Assembly (NCBI RefSeq): GCF_020520425.1
Contig: NC_079487.1
Span: forward strand, 86,805,141 to 86,869,140
Direction: 5' to 3'
Length of the DNA: 64,000 bases
Origin: Spinacia oleracea
Lineage: Eukaryota > Streptophyta > Magnoliopsida > Caryophyllales > Amaranthaceae
Made by a program: the position numbers and the translations under genes. Below are positions 33,401-44,591 of the stretch, in pieces (position 1 is the first letter of the stretch; each line of letters opens with the position of its first letter). Below the pieces are notes generated by a model that ran no database searches, was not told where the DNA came from, and saw only the letters and a program-made list of their open reading frames with translations.

Positions 33401-34210
33401 GAAAGAAATAAACGGCCAAGATTGGAAGACCCTTCGAGTCACTTACCTGGATGAAGGACACGTGGGGCGCAATAAACCGTGACGGTTTATTTTCCTTCCA
33501 AACGCTAACTACAGTAAAACCACGACGGTTTTAAAAAAAAATTTGAAAAAAAAAAAAAAAAAAAAAAAAAGATACATACAGCCAATCGCGCAGGTTATGG
33601 CCAGAAAAAGCAGGCCTAACTCCAAGCAGTCAACCCTACTCTTGGGGACTAGTTGTACAGGACGCAGCCAAAAACACAGAAAGAGCAGGCCTAACTCCAA
33701 GCAGTCAGCCCTACTCTTGGGGACTAGTTGTACGGAGTAGAAGTAACCTAGCAGATCATCCACATCAGAGCAGACCATCGGACATCTGATAAGACCGATC
33801 AAGCAAAGCAACCGCAGGAAGTACCTATTGAAAGTACCACAAGTCCACAAGAACCGCGCAGACCCTTAGGTCTGCGGGGCAACGACCTGCTAGACGACAA
33901 CATAGATACGTCGTTAAGCAAAAGGACAAACAACAAGTACATCACTAGCGTACACGCGGCAACATCTGAATAGGCCAAAGTACTGAATAGTACGCCTATA
34001 AATACTACCGTCCCCATTCATTTGCGGACACGTTCAATACAAGTACAATTCTTAACCCTCTCTACTTTCTCTCTCTAGAGCATTATCCCATTTGTTGACT
34101 TAGGTATCGGAGGGGGTTTCCTCGGTTAAACCCCCGAGGTTAGCTTACGTTCGTTCTGTCTGACAGGGCAACGTCACCAGGCAGGGCTCCCCCAGTTCCA
34201 TACTCGGAAC
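33401..34210 (+). repeat. 3' LTR (right part certain) of the second Tat element
   Basis: A TATA box (CCTATAAATACT) is at about 33996-34007. A start region of CTCTCTACTTTCTCTCTC and a segment GGTATCGGAGGGGGTTTCC follow, ending GTTCCATACTCGGAACA at 34210. These are typical of Retand/Tat-type LTRs. No primer-binding site follows, so it is a 3' LTR. The left edge is not visible and lies somewhere in 33400-33600. An A run (33546-33571) and a tandem duplication lie in the left part. Confidence 0.6.
33606..33735 (+). repeat. Two-copy tandem duplication in the LTR
   Basis: Two copies of a unit of about 65 bp share GCAGGCCTAACTCCAAGCAG, then TACTCTTGGGGACTAGTTGT. They begin near 33610 and 33675. Confidence 0.8.
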
Positions 34211-34680
34211 AGCTCTATAAAGTTTTAGATTAATGCAGGAAGTTTTAATATTTTACTACTATGTTTTATTTAGAATCGTATTGTATTGTTTATGCGTAGT
34301 ATAATACTTTACAATTTATTTTTCTTTAAAAATGAATTATAGTAGTGCTGATGTATATTCCTTTAATAATGGGCTATAGTAGATTATTAGTGCTCATAAA
34401 TTTTGGTGGAATTACGGTTAGAACTTAGAACAAAGCAACAACAGAATGAGTTATAGTAGTGCTAATATAATTAGTTTATTTTCCTTTAATAGTGGTTTAT
34501 AGTAGTGGCATAAATTTTGTTTGTAGAATTACGGTTAGAACTTAAAAGCAATACAAATTGTTTAATGGTTTTAGTAGTAGCGTATAAATCTCTTGTACAA
34601 TAAATCTCTAGCTATAAAGCACCGTAGTATGTATAAGAGCATTGCTACATAAACCCTAATTATATACAAATAAATCGAAC
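34211..34680 (+). other. AT-rich flank upstream of the TFB1-like copy, with an internal near-duplication
   Basis: Two related blocks of about 105 bp (about 34330-34440 and 34446-34550) share ATAGTAGTGCT, then GAATTACGGTTAGAACTTA. Short, old duplication. No promoter clearly seen. Confidence 0.5.
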
Positions 34681-35916
34681 ATGGCACTAAGAGCTGATAT
34701 GGTGCCAATGGTGGAGATGTTTGTGAAGTATAAAACCACTATCAAAACCCCCGGCATAGATGGAGTCTTGAAGATGAGCCTGGATGAATTCGAATTCGTT
34801 CCCATTGATCCCACTTCGAGTTCTCGATTCCGGTCTCCTTTTAAATCAATTCAAAGCCATAGATGCTCCAATGAAGGACCAAATAACCCTGCTTTGCTAA
34901 ATTTGATCAAGAATAAAGGATGTGGTGGATATATTTTTGAATTCGAGTCATTCAGATCCAGGGATATATGTCGAGAGTTCGTCTGTAAGCATATAGGTAT
35001 TCCCAAAAAGAGTTGTCAAGTATCTGCTATTGGGAAAGCGGGTCATTCTCAAGAATTGAGTCTTACAAGAAAGAGAAAGCAGCAAGTGGGATTAACAAGT
35101 TCTTTGATTTCGCACAGAATTAACCCGGTAACTGATGGTCTGACAAACAAAGTCTCATTCAAATTGACACCAGAAATCATACATCAGATCTTTGCTGAGA
35201 AACCAGCAGTTTGTCAGGCATTTCTTACCAATGTACCACACAAGATCTCAGAGAAAGACTTCTGGGCTAAGTTCTGCAGAGCTGAATATCTTCTTTGTAC
35301 CAAAAATGTCCAAGTTGCTGCTGCAGAAGCAGCTGATGATGAGGAGCTTGCTATTTTCTTCAAACAGGATGATATACTTACTAATGAAGCGCTTAATAAG
35401 ATCAGAAAGGTGGATGCTACAATAGACTTATATGCTGATCAAGCAGATCACGGACGTACTCGTGATGGTAACACGGAATACTATGACCATACTGACTTAT
35501 ACAAAAGGAATATTTTACAAGAGATCAATCGCCATGGGGCAGTTGTACTAAAAGGCACCCCTAAAGATTTAAAGGTAGGAGACACACTGAGTGTGGCGAA
35601 GGGACTTGCAAGAATTCAACAAGTGCAATTAATTGATCATGAAGCATCAGAAGAGCGGAAGAATAGAATTTCCAGAATGACAGAGATTGAGGATCTTCGA
35701 GCACATGATGAACCTCTACTAGCACTACTTGGTATTGACAACCATAGAGACTATTTCTGCCAACAACAAGCTAATGCATTCAGAACTAGTCACAGCTACA
35801 CACAGGAAGCTTATTCTTGTATCAAGGAATCGATTTCTCACATTAAATCTGTAGGATTATATGATTCTATGATCAAGTCTGAACTTGCCATAAAGGTAAT
35901 GCAGACAACAGAGTAA
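34681..35916 (+). pseudogene. Intronless, truncated copy of TFIIH subunit TFB1 (p62/GTF2H1)
   Basis: 411 codons, uninterrupted. Residues about 15-100 match the PH-like N-terminal domain (KYKTTIKTPGIDGVL to GGYIFEFESF). Residues about 155-205 are a BSD domain (LTPEIIHQIFAEKPAVCQAF, then EKDFWAKF with the signature FW). LLQE/NRHGAVVLKG and DYFCQQQANA follow in family order. Normal plant TFB1 is about 580-600 residues with many introns. This copy lacks introns, the segment before the BSD domain (the usual ELRMKLL/EFW stretch), and about the last third. It is therefore probably a retrocopy or spliced duplicate. TFB1 is a structural subunit of TFIIH in transcription and DNA repair. An open frame leaves expression possible, but full function is unlikely. 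Confidence 0.8.
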
Positions 35917-37470
35917 TGCGGAAAATGAAATACATCAGGATTCAATGCTTGTGATACTACTAATTGTAGTTGTACTATCATGAATCTCTTTTAGTGCTAT
36001 GGTTAATTTGTTCTAAATTGCATGCATATTCAATTCTATCTCGGGTTAAGAAAATTAATTCTGGTAGCAGAAGAACCATCCAACTTGATGATTTGACCAT
36101 TATCTAGCCAACGCCATCTAACAGTCTAACACCAGTGAAAAATCTCCACTGCCCTTGCTATATTGAATGTTCAAATTTACCTACCAATTCAAGAATCCTC
36201 TCTGTTTTCTAACAGCCACCCAATGATTCTGTTGTCTATCAAAAGAGCATCCTCTGCCAAAACATATTTCTGAATCCTAAAGAACCTTCAATTTGTGCCA
36301 AATAAGAATGTCAAGGAGCACACACTGTACCTAATAAATATGTCAAATATCATGTAGACTTATATAGGCAACCTTCGCAATCGTCTGACAAACACAAATC
36401 AATTATTATGTGCTAACTGCAAACTCAAGGAAGTAACCAAATTAAGAGAAGTCATATCTAGGCATCACATATACAAAAGGAAAAAAAGCATGACCAGCAC
36501 GAAAGGGGTGCAAGCAAGGCCAGAGGCCATCCAAATTTAACCAATAATATTCAGATGAGCTCCCGTCATTTACTGATGGCAAGATCCACTTGTATCTATC
36601 CTCGTGGAAGTAGTTGTCATTTACCCTAGACAGTAGACAGTAGACAGTAGACAGTGACTACCAAATGCAACTCTCAAGTCTCAACTATTATACATTTGTA
36701 GTTAACAATAAGGCAAAGAGATGGATCCCCAGCATAAGTGGAGTTTAAATGACCAAAGGTGTAACTATGATTGACAGGCAAATCTAACCAATCACAGCAG
36801 CAGCAGCACAAAAAAAGCCAAATTTTGTTAACATGCAGAACCCAAACAGGTTAAGAGGGAAAAAGCTAAAAATTTATGAGCACATTTCCTTTTTCCCATG
36901 AGGCTACTATAATGAATTTGCCTATCTTATGCAGTGAACCATAAGAATATTGGCATACACCTCATGCACAAGCACAAACAGGTTTTACTATATATATGTG
37001 TGTCCATGTTCACTTCCAACGCCTAAAGAATCCTACAACTCTATAAGCAAAGGAAAATGGGTGATTGAAAGTTACTCATCAAACATCATATAGGCGACAT
37101 AAGTAATAGGTGAGGGATTACAAGTGAAGCATCTCTGCTCTAGACAGCAAAATTGAGGAAAGAACTTAGAAATGGAAGTAAGAGACTGAACTTACCCTGC
37201 TTTACACATAGAGAAATGCTAGTAACAATACAATCCACCCGCGTCCATCACTCCATCCATCCACACAGTAGGGATCAGTCATTCCACTTAAATCAGCCAA
37301 AAGTTACGTAACCAAAAAACAGAATACATAAATTTTCACTACCTACCATTTTTTTCTATGAGCTTTCTGTACAACATAGAATTCTCAAATTTGTAGTAAG
37401 AGTAACCCAGTCCTTCCATTTATATCCTATCCAAATATCCAATATATATCCTCACAACACAAGGGGAAAT
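35917..37470. other. Intergenic between TFB1-like copy and oxygenase gene
   Basis: No ORF of note. A GTAGACA-type short tandem repeat lies at about 36624-36652. The right end holds the 3' untranslated region of the minus-strand oxygenase gene. Confidence 0.5.
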
Positions 37471-40389
37471 TTACAGCCTCCTGTGAGTCCTTATGAAATT
37501 TGTTGTATTCAATGCTATTGCAGCAGAGCAAGCATATACTCCAGCCAAGCACAATGAAGTGGTAACTAAACATAGAGCTTTCCACTGCCTTCCTGAAACA
37601 AGTATGGCGAATCCAGTGGATAAAAGAGCGATAACAGAGAGGACCTTTTTCCATGTTTCAAAGGCTTTAAGGACACCACTGCATTCCTTGCAATGGATCA
37701 CATGTCGGAAATACCGGTTAGACCAATTCGGGGCATACATGGTCCCAAGCCCACCTTTAGCAGGAGATTGAGCCGAGAGTCCAGCAAATAGGCCTGCTGG
37801 GGCATGCTCAACAACTGCTGGAATTTCAGGGGGTGAAATAGTACTATGCCCAAAATGATAAGGCATCCCATGCCCAACTTTGTCCATCCACTTCCTGTAT
37901 TCTGCAACCCAAGTATCAGAAGACTTCAAATTCAGGTAGAGTTCCTTTGTTGGGACTTTCTCTCTGATCAAAACCTCATTTTGGGACGAGAGGAAGCCCA
38001 TGTCTTGCTCAAACACCTTACTAGCATTTTGGTGGAAATACCATGTGGGAAAGAATTTAGCAAGAGGCGATCTTTTAGTGGCTCCAAACCTCACAATTAG
38101 CATGGATTTCCCCTGCCCTGATGGCCTGCAAAGGAAGAGCCCGCTGAAGTAGTTTTTTTCTCCCTTTTCATCAACTATCTCTCGACTATTTGAGAGCACA
38201 CATGGTGCCTCAAACCTCAGAAAATTTAACATAGATTTCTCGCTTTCTTTACCCCACCAGCCAGCAAAACCTCGGTCTGTTCTCTCTATGACTTCAAAAA
38301 GCAACGCTTGAGCGTCTTCTCGTTTTGCACTCCAATCAGTCCGATCATGGGATATTGGGACGTGGGCTGGGTCCATGAGATTCTCGAGGAGAATGGAGTG
38401 GTCGTATGGAAGTTCGTGTGTAGTTGAGATATCTTGAAACCCTGGCCTAGCAAAGTTTTCAAACCAAGGGAGTTTCTCGGCGTTTGGCGGGAATCTTTGG
38501 GACATCCACACCCACACAACTCCTTGAGAATCTCTCACTTCATAAGTCTTCACACATGCTTGTTTAGGAATTTTGGCTCCTGCTGGTAGCTGTTAGTTTA
38601 AATTCATGTAAGAACTTCATTAGAATCATGCATTTTGAGCAATGATGGAAAGTGAAAAGAGTGGAGTTCAAGGTGATTAAGAGAAGATGGTACTAGTATT
38701 GACCTGAGGTATCTTCACACATTGGCCTTCCCCTTCAAATTGCCAACCATGGTATAAACATTCCAACCTCCCATCAACTAATTGTCCTTCTGAAAGTTTG
38801 GCTAGCCTACATCAAACATCATATGATAAATAAGTCAACTTCTGTATCTTTTTGGGATTAATATCAAAATAATGAATTTAGAACTTCTTTATGATAATCG
38901 TTCTGGCAACACACCAAAAAAATATCTTTTTCACCTAAAATTTTGAGGCATTGATTTCTGAGTTAACAGATTAATTTCATAGGAGTTGGTCGATTTTGGA
39001 TTATTGTTTCAAGGCTTCGTTTGGCGAAATTAGTCGACAAAAAGGTAAAAAGTTGACAAGTCGCTAGAATGCTAGTACTAACTGAAATGTGATGAAAGTT
39101 AGCTAGCTGCATTGGAGGTGCTTGATAAAACTAATTGAACTAGCTGAGACATAAAGAATGTCGTAAAATTAAATGACTCAAATTTGCGTGATTAGATAGA
39201 AATAGGATGCATAATATACGTTACTATATTATGGGTGTAAATATGCAGGAAAATTTATCATAAGCTACCTTAGATTTAAAAAAGTTAAGCTTGATTTAAT
39301 TTTGAGATGCTACCTCACCAAACACTTCCAAGGTAATATGCTAGCATTTCATCTCAGCGATGCTAAAAGGCTAAAATGCCTTGAGCCCTTGACAAACAAT
39401 GCCCAGGCATCCAAGCATTTAACCATACTCTCAAGTCCCAACAGTTAAGGATGCAGAGTTATAGATTACATCGATTCAGAAATCGGAGAAACCCAAATAA
39501 TCAATGATGTACTATGGTACTCAGACTCTTCAATTTTCTCTAGTACAGTTAAGGATGAAGGTATGCTTAATATCAATCCTTTCCATTACTATCCTAATGT
39601 ACAACTTTCTATAGCTACCTTCAAATTTAACAAGAGTAGAGCTTAAATAATATCTACCCCTAGTTTTACCAAAATCATAATTCATAAACTAGCTTAGTTG
39701 GTTAATGTCAGGGGTGGTACTCATGGCAGTAGCCATGGTAACCAAGACCCGGTATCAAACCCCGTCTATATAGTCACTCTTTGTAGCACCCTGTCAGCTA
39801 CATAGCTACTTAATTCAACCTGCTACCTCATGTCATCATCAATTCAATTTGTGTATTTTAAAATTGCTCAAACTAGCAATTAATTAATTATGTAAATTGC
39901 TCAATTTAGTAATTAAATAATCATGTATAACTAATTAATTAAAAGAAGATAAACTAATTACCTGTGTGGGCAACGATCTTCATAACACCTTAACTCACCG
40001 GAACCATCACGATACAGAACAAGCTGTTTATCAAATACAGTAAGACCCAAAGGAGCATCTTCTGGAATGTTCTTAGCTAAGTAAAGAGGGTACCATTCTG
40101 TTGTCCAATCATAACCCGCCACCTCTCTAACTCCTCTGACCTCTGCTTCGCTACTGGGACCCACAAAAACTTCATCTTCTCCTCCTCCAGAAGATGATGA
40201 TGATCCAACGGTAACATCTGATGCAATTGCGTCTACTTTTTTTAATGATAATTTGGGTTTTTTATTTGAATTTTTGATGAAATGATGAAGATGGAGGTGG
40301 AGGTGGGAATTTGATGGGTTTTGTGGAAAACAGAGTATTGGGGTTTTTGAGAGAGGAGTATATGGAAGAATTGCTTGCAACATTGCCAT
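37471..40389 (-). CDS. Chloroplast Rieske-type oxygenase, PAO/TIC55/PTC52 family
   Basis: Three exons on the minus strand: 40389-39962, 38806-38704, 38589-37471, all with GT/AG borders in consistent phase. They encode 549 residues. The Met at 40389 ([10 protein letters not shown]) gives a good transit peptide; a further in-frame Met is at 40503. The Rieske [2Fe-2S] site is split over exons 1 and 2: Cys140-Pro-His142, then Cys159-Leu-Tyr-His162. The mononuclear iron motif [10 protein letters not shown] places ligands near Asp250, His253 and His258. The PAO domain follows, with CxxC at 477-480 and two C-terminal membrane helices. Sequence is closest in my memory to PTC52/ACD1-like proteins (inner envelope). 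These oxygenases act on chlorophyll-type substrates. Family is certain, subfamily likely. Confidence 0.92.
38807..39961 (-). other. Intron 1 of the oxygenase gene
   Basis: 1155 bp. Donor GTAATT follows the CPH codons, acceptor ATGTAG precedes the Arg-Leu-Ala-Lys codons. It separates the two halves of the Rieske site. It holds a tRNA-like SINE remnant at about 39690-39790. Intron 2 is 38590-38703. Confidence 0.9.
39690..39790 (+). repeat. tRNA-derived SINE remnant in intron
   Basis: A-box TAGCTTAGTTGG (39690-39701) and a B-box-like GGTATCAAACCC (39751-39762), about 50 bp apart, the spacing of a tRNA promoter. The opposite orientation to the host gene and the lack of a folded tRNA indicate a SINE-like relic. 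Confidence 0.5.
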
Positions 40390-41751
40390 TTTTTGGGACT
40401 TTTTGAGCTCAAAACGCCCCAAATTATTTGGGAATATTACATTACGGAGAGAAGTAGGACAGTTTTTGGTTGCTTGGTGTTTTGGTGCACAGCTCGTAGC
40501 CACACGTTGCTAGTGAAGGTCCTCTTTTTTCTTTTTCTATTTTTTTTTCCGGTGAAAACACGGTATTTTTTATTTTTTTTGTGCGAATGAGGCATAGGGG
40601 CAATATAAATTACGAATGGGGGTGGGGGATTCGAACTCGAGACCTATCGTACACAAGCCCTCAGTCTTAAACACGGAATCATTAATAACCAGTTATATAA
40701 CACCGGGAATGAAAATAGATCTATGACTATAGATTTAGAGAATATATAACTGTACATTTACAACAATTACTATTCTGCATCGTAAAGCACAACTCTTACT
40801 CCAACGCATCTAGCTTGACACGACCACTCATTTTCAATATTCTGGCATCTTTTTAAATAGAGCACCTCGCAATCTGCGCAAAAATTATTATGATCGACGA
40901 GTTGATACAAAACCTAAATTCGTATCAATCCAAATCACATTTTCAGTTATCAAAACCCTAGAAAACAAATTCTCATCTACGAATGAGAATCAAGAACCTG
41001 GAAAAGGTCAACAATACGTTGGAACAACCTTGAAAATTGGGAACAAAGCAATGGAAAAGGGAAAAAAAGGGAAAAACAAGAAGCATCGAAAATAATCTAA
41101 TTTCCGAAGAAATTAGACTATTTATGGCAACGGCAAAAAAAAAACTGAAACCTTAAAAGATGAAGGAGAAGAGAGAAAAAAATGTTCACTCAATTTTCGT
41201 AGGAAGGTGTTGCTTTTGTTGTGATTTGACCATACATTTTGAACTTAGAACACCTTGTAAGCAATGTAGGAGGTAAATGATTTTGACGCATTAAAAGTTG
41301 ATTACCTATAGTGAGAACAATATTCTCGAGATATTTAATGCATTACTTTGAACACAAATTGTTTTCCGTATTAGTAAAATTTATAAAAAAAATTATATTT
41401 AGAAAATTTACATTGAAGGCAATCCAATGAAACCCAACAAATTAATTTTGTTAATTAATTGTATTACCAACTACAGTCAAAGTTTTAAAACTTTGACCAT
41501 ACAAAAAGTAAATATGAGGAACATTATGAAACTGAGAAAGTATACAGTTTGATAAAATCAATTTGCATTTTAGACTTTTGAAAATTCCTAAAAGAAAATT
41601 TTTAACTTTTTCTTTCTCTGTGTTTTATTTCTATACGTTTTCCTCATCAATTATAACCAATAAAAAATTACTCCGTATATGTATTAGAAATTATAATTTT
41701 GGGGGCTTAATTAGACCTACTTAGTTCACTTTATTTCTCCTAATTTGAATG
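40390..41751. other. Promoter side of oxygenase gene and intergenic DNA
   Basis: Holds the upstream region of the minus-strand oxygenase gene. A GATTCGAACTCGAGACC string near 40628 resembles a repeat-derived tRNA B-box. No further gene is seen. Confidence 0.4.
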
Positions 41752-43069
41752 AATATAATTTTTCTGATATGACCTAATCTAATTTTCCAGAACTAATATT
41801 TAAATTAAAACCTATGATTATTATTAATATGTTAAATGATTAAATTTTTAATCAATATTACTCGTAAAATAAATTTCATTCAAATTTATAATATTATTAT
41901 TGAAAGTTACATATTATTGATTTGAATTTGGTCATTATTTAACTACTTCTTATACTACCTCTGTTCCTAAATGATCTTTACGGTTACTATTTGCACGGTA
42001 ATTAAGGAATTTTGGTGAACATGTGATGGTGGGGTAACAAATGGAAAATGAGTGGCTATAAATTGTCCAACAATGTGAGTGGGTGGAAACTAATATTAAA
42101 GTATTGTGAGTGGGTAAGTTATGGTGGGCCAAATAAGAGTAAAAATGGAATAAAGTAGGAGTGTAAAGAACTTTCAGGAACGGACTAAAACGGAAAGCGT
42201 AAAGAACTTTTAGGAACGGAGGTAGTATAAGATAGATATTGAGTTCTTCATCTAAACATTTTTTATAATAACTACGCACACTAATAAATGAAACGAATTA
42301 ATATGAAATATTGTATCAATATTAATGAACAATATGTTTTTAAAAAAGATGAAAAATTTCCCTATTTCTGAACAATCTAACAAGAAGTTTGACATCCACT
42401 GCACTCCAATATTATTTAATGCATATTATATGCAAATTTCATTCTAATTTGGATGCGATCTGGACATATCTGCTCTAATTAATATAGATCTTGACATATG
42501 GGTCCTTATATGGATATGATCTGGACATGCCGGTTCTAATCTAAGCATGATCTCGACATATCGGTTTTGAGACATGATTTGAATAGATCGGTTTGATCTA
42601 AACATATTAGTTTAGATTTGGACATGATTTTGACATATTAGTTTTAATCTGACAAATCCGTTCAGATATGGAAATGATCTAAGCATATTGATTATGATCT
42701 TGACATATCTGAGCAGATTGGTGACGATCAAAGTATAACTCATATTAAAATACGGAGTGAGTAGATTAAGGCTTCGTTTGGTAGGGCGTAAGATATTTTC
42801 ATGGAAAATTATTTTCCCATTTTCTATCATTTACGTTATTTGGTTTGACAAGGGACGTAAAACAACTTTTCATAACTCACTCAAATGTGTAAAAATATTT
42901 TTCATGTGAAAGGGAGGGAAACCGCTTTTCCACCTTTCCTCCTCGCCTCCCTCTCCCTTCTTCCCTTCAATCTTCACCATCTTATCCCATTTTCTTTTAA
43001 GAAACCAAACAAAACAAAACTAGTTTGGAATTGTGTTTTCCCTTGGAAAATGTTTTCCATGGAAAATCA
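41752..43069 (+). repeat. Repeat copy A, left part
   Basis: Closely matches 61612-62650 (copy B) base by base, except for a Stowaway MITE and minor indels. It continues at 58749-59217 after the CACTA element. Internal words such as GACATATCTG, GGATATGATCTGGACATG and GGCTTCGTTTGGTAGG are shared. The latter, with CAAACCAAATGCACC at the other end, looks like a degenerate inverted-terminal element. No protein role. Confidence 0.85.
41955..42225. mobile_element. Stowaway-type MITE in repeat copy A
   Basis: 271 bp, starting CTACCTCTGTTCCTAAATG and ending with the near-complement TTTAGGAACGGAGGTAG, the Stowaway (Tc1/mariner) terminal form. It has a TA duplication (41953-41954, 42226-42227). Copy B near 61810 has the uninterrupted site (CTTATATAAG). 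Confidence 0.88.
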
Positions 43070-43250
43070 CACTACAAGAAAATAATACAATTATAGACGG
43101 ATTTCCTTCGACGGTTTTGTAAACAGTCGCTATAATTTATGTGCGCGAATTCTTAAGTTACATATTTCGACGCTTTTCGCTGTCGAAACATATTCAGACA
43201 AATAAATAAACACGTGTTTCTCCCATGTTCTCCCATGAGGAAGTATAAGT

Positions 43251-43285
43251 CACAAGTGACTTGTGTCCAATATGGACACAAGTGG
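43251..43285. repeat. Left arm of a 35-bp inverted repeat inside the CACTA element
   Basis: CACAAGTGACTTGTGTCC, then AATATGGACACAAGTGG. It matches the complement of 49684-49718. Each arm is itself two small palindromes. Possible ends of a nested 6.5-kb element, but no flanking duplication is visible. Confidence 0.55.
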
Positions 43286-43935
43286 ATTAAAATAATATAA
43301 AATGAAAAATAAAAAAAGGAAAACTAACTCTCTGAAAACGGGCTCCGTTATGGAAAAAGGGGGGAAAAGGGGGGGGAAAGAAAAGGGGGGAAACAAATTG
43401 AAGAGAGAGAAACACCTCCTTCTTCCTCCTTCTTCCTCAATTTCTGAAGAACATTCTGAATTTCTTATCTCCTCACCATTTTTGCAGAAAATCAATTATT
43501 CAAGGTAAGTCTCATCCCTATTAATTTTTTGTTGTTTTTACAATTTTAGTTAGGTGTTAACAATTAGGGCAAACAAAAATTGGAATCATAATTTTTTGAA
43601 ATTGGGATGAGAATTGTGAACATTCGTAATTTATTATTATTTATTATTGAAATTAGAATCATAATTTATGCTTACACATGACCATTTGCGTATTTACGCT
43701 TATTAATTGTTGAAATTCGAATGATATTTTTAACGAATACGTAGCGTTAATTTCATTGTTTTGCAAATAAATTGTTGAAAATGGTGGCAATTGGATTTTT
43801 TAAGGAAATTTATGGTTTAGATTTTTGTAGATTGGATATGTTACTTTCCATTTATTAGAGAAAAGAAATCAGGAAGAGAATCTACCATATCACAGATAGT
43901 TGTCAAACTCGGCTCTGTTATGCTTTGCTTATGTA

Positions 43936-44591
43936 TTGGTACTAAAATTATATGTATCGATAATATATAATCTTGTATAGGTATTGAATAATGGGAAAAA
44001 CATGGACTTGATTTTGCAAAATATTGTTATTGGTTGCTTTGCTTATGTATTGGTACTTAAATGTTATGTATCAATATTATATAATGTTGTATTTGTTATT
44101 GAATAAATACGAAAAACATGAATTTGATTTTGTAAAATATTGCTAATGGTTGTTATGCTTATGGTTGGTACTTAAATGTTATGATCAGTACTATATAATG
44201 TTGTGTTGGTATTGAATAAATGCGAAAATAATTTTGTAAAACGTTGCTTGGTTGCTTTGCTTATTATTGGTATTGAAATGTTATGTGTGAGTAGTATATA
44301 ATGTTGTATTGGTATTGAATATATGCGAAAAACATGGACTTGATTTTGTAAAATGTTGCTAATGGTTGTTTTTCTTATGTGTTGGTACTGAAATGTTATG
44401 TATTAGTACTATATAATGTTGTATTGGTATTAATATACGCGAAAAACATGGACTTGATTTTGTAAAATGTTGCTAATGATTGCTTTTGGTATGTGTTGGT
44501 ACTGGAATGTTATGTATCAGTACTATGTAATGTTGTATTGGTATTGAATATGCGAAAAATATGAACTTGATTTTGTAAAATATTGCTAATG
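43936..44591 (+). repeat. Minisatellite: six tandem copies of a unit of about 100-115 bp
   Basis: Units start TTGGTACT (43936, then about 44054, 44168, 44270, 44385, 44498). Each carries TATATAATGTTGTAT and GAAAAACATGGACTTG-type strings. The array ends a few bases before TTGTTTTACAG, a good intron acceptor, so it probably lies in an intron of a transcribed unit. Confidence 0.8.

Noticed and set aside
42612-42830. 72-codon minus ORF identical to one at 62199-62417
   Set aside because: Identity is explained by the repeat duplication. No promoter or domain, and the sequence is AT-rich repeat DNA.
43936-44591. Direct repeat array that could be mistaken for CRISPR
   Set aside because: Plant nuclear context, contiguous units of about 110 bp without unique spacers. 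A minisatellite.
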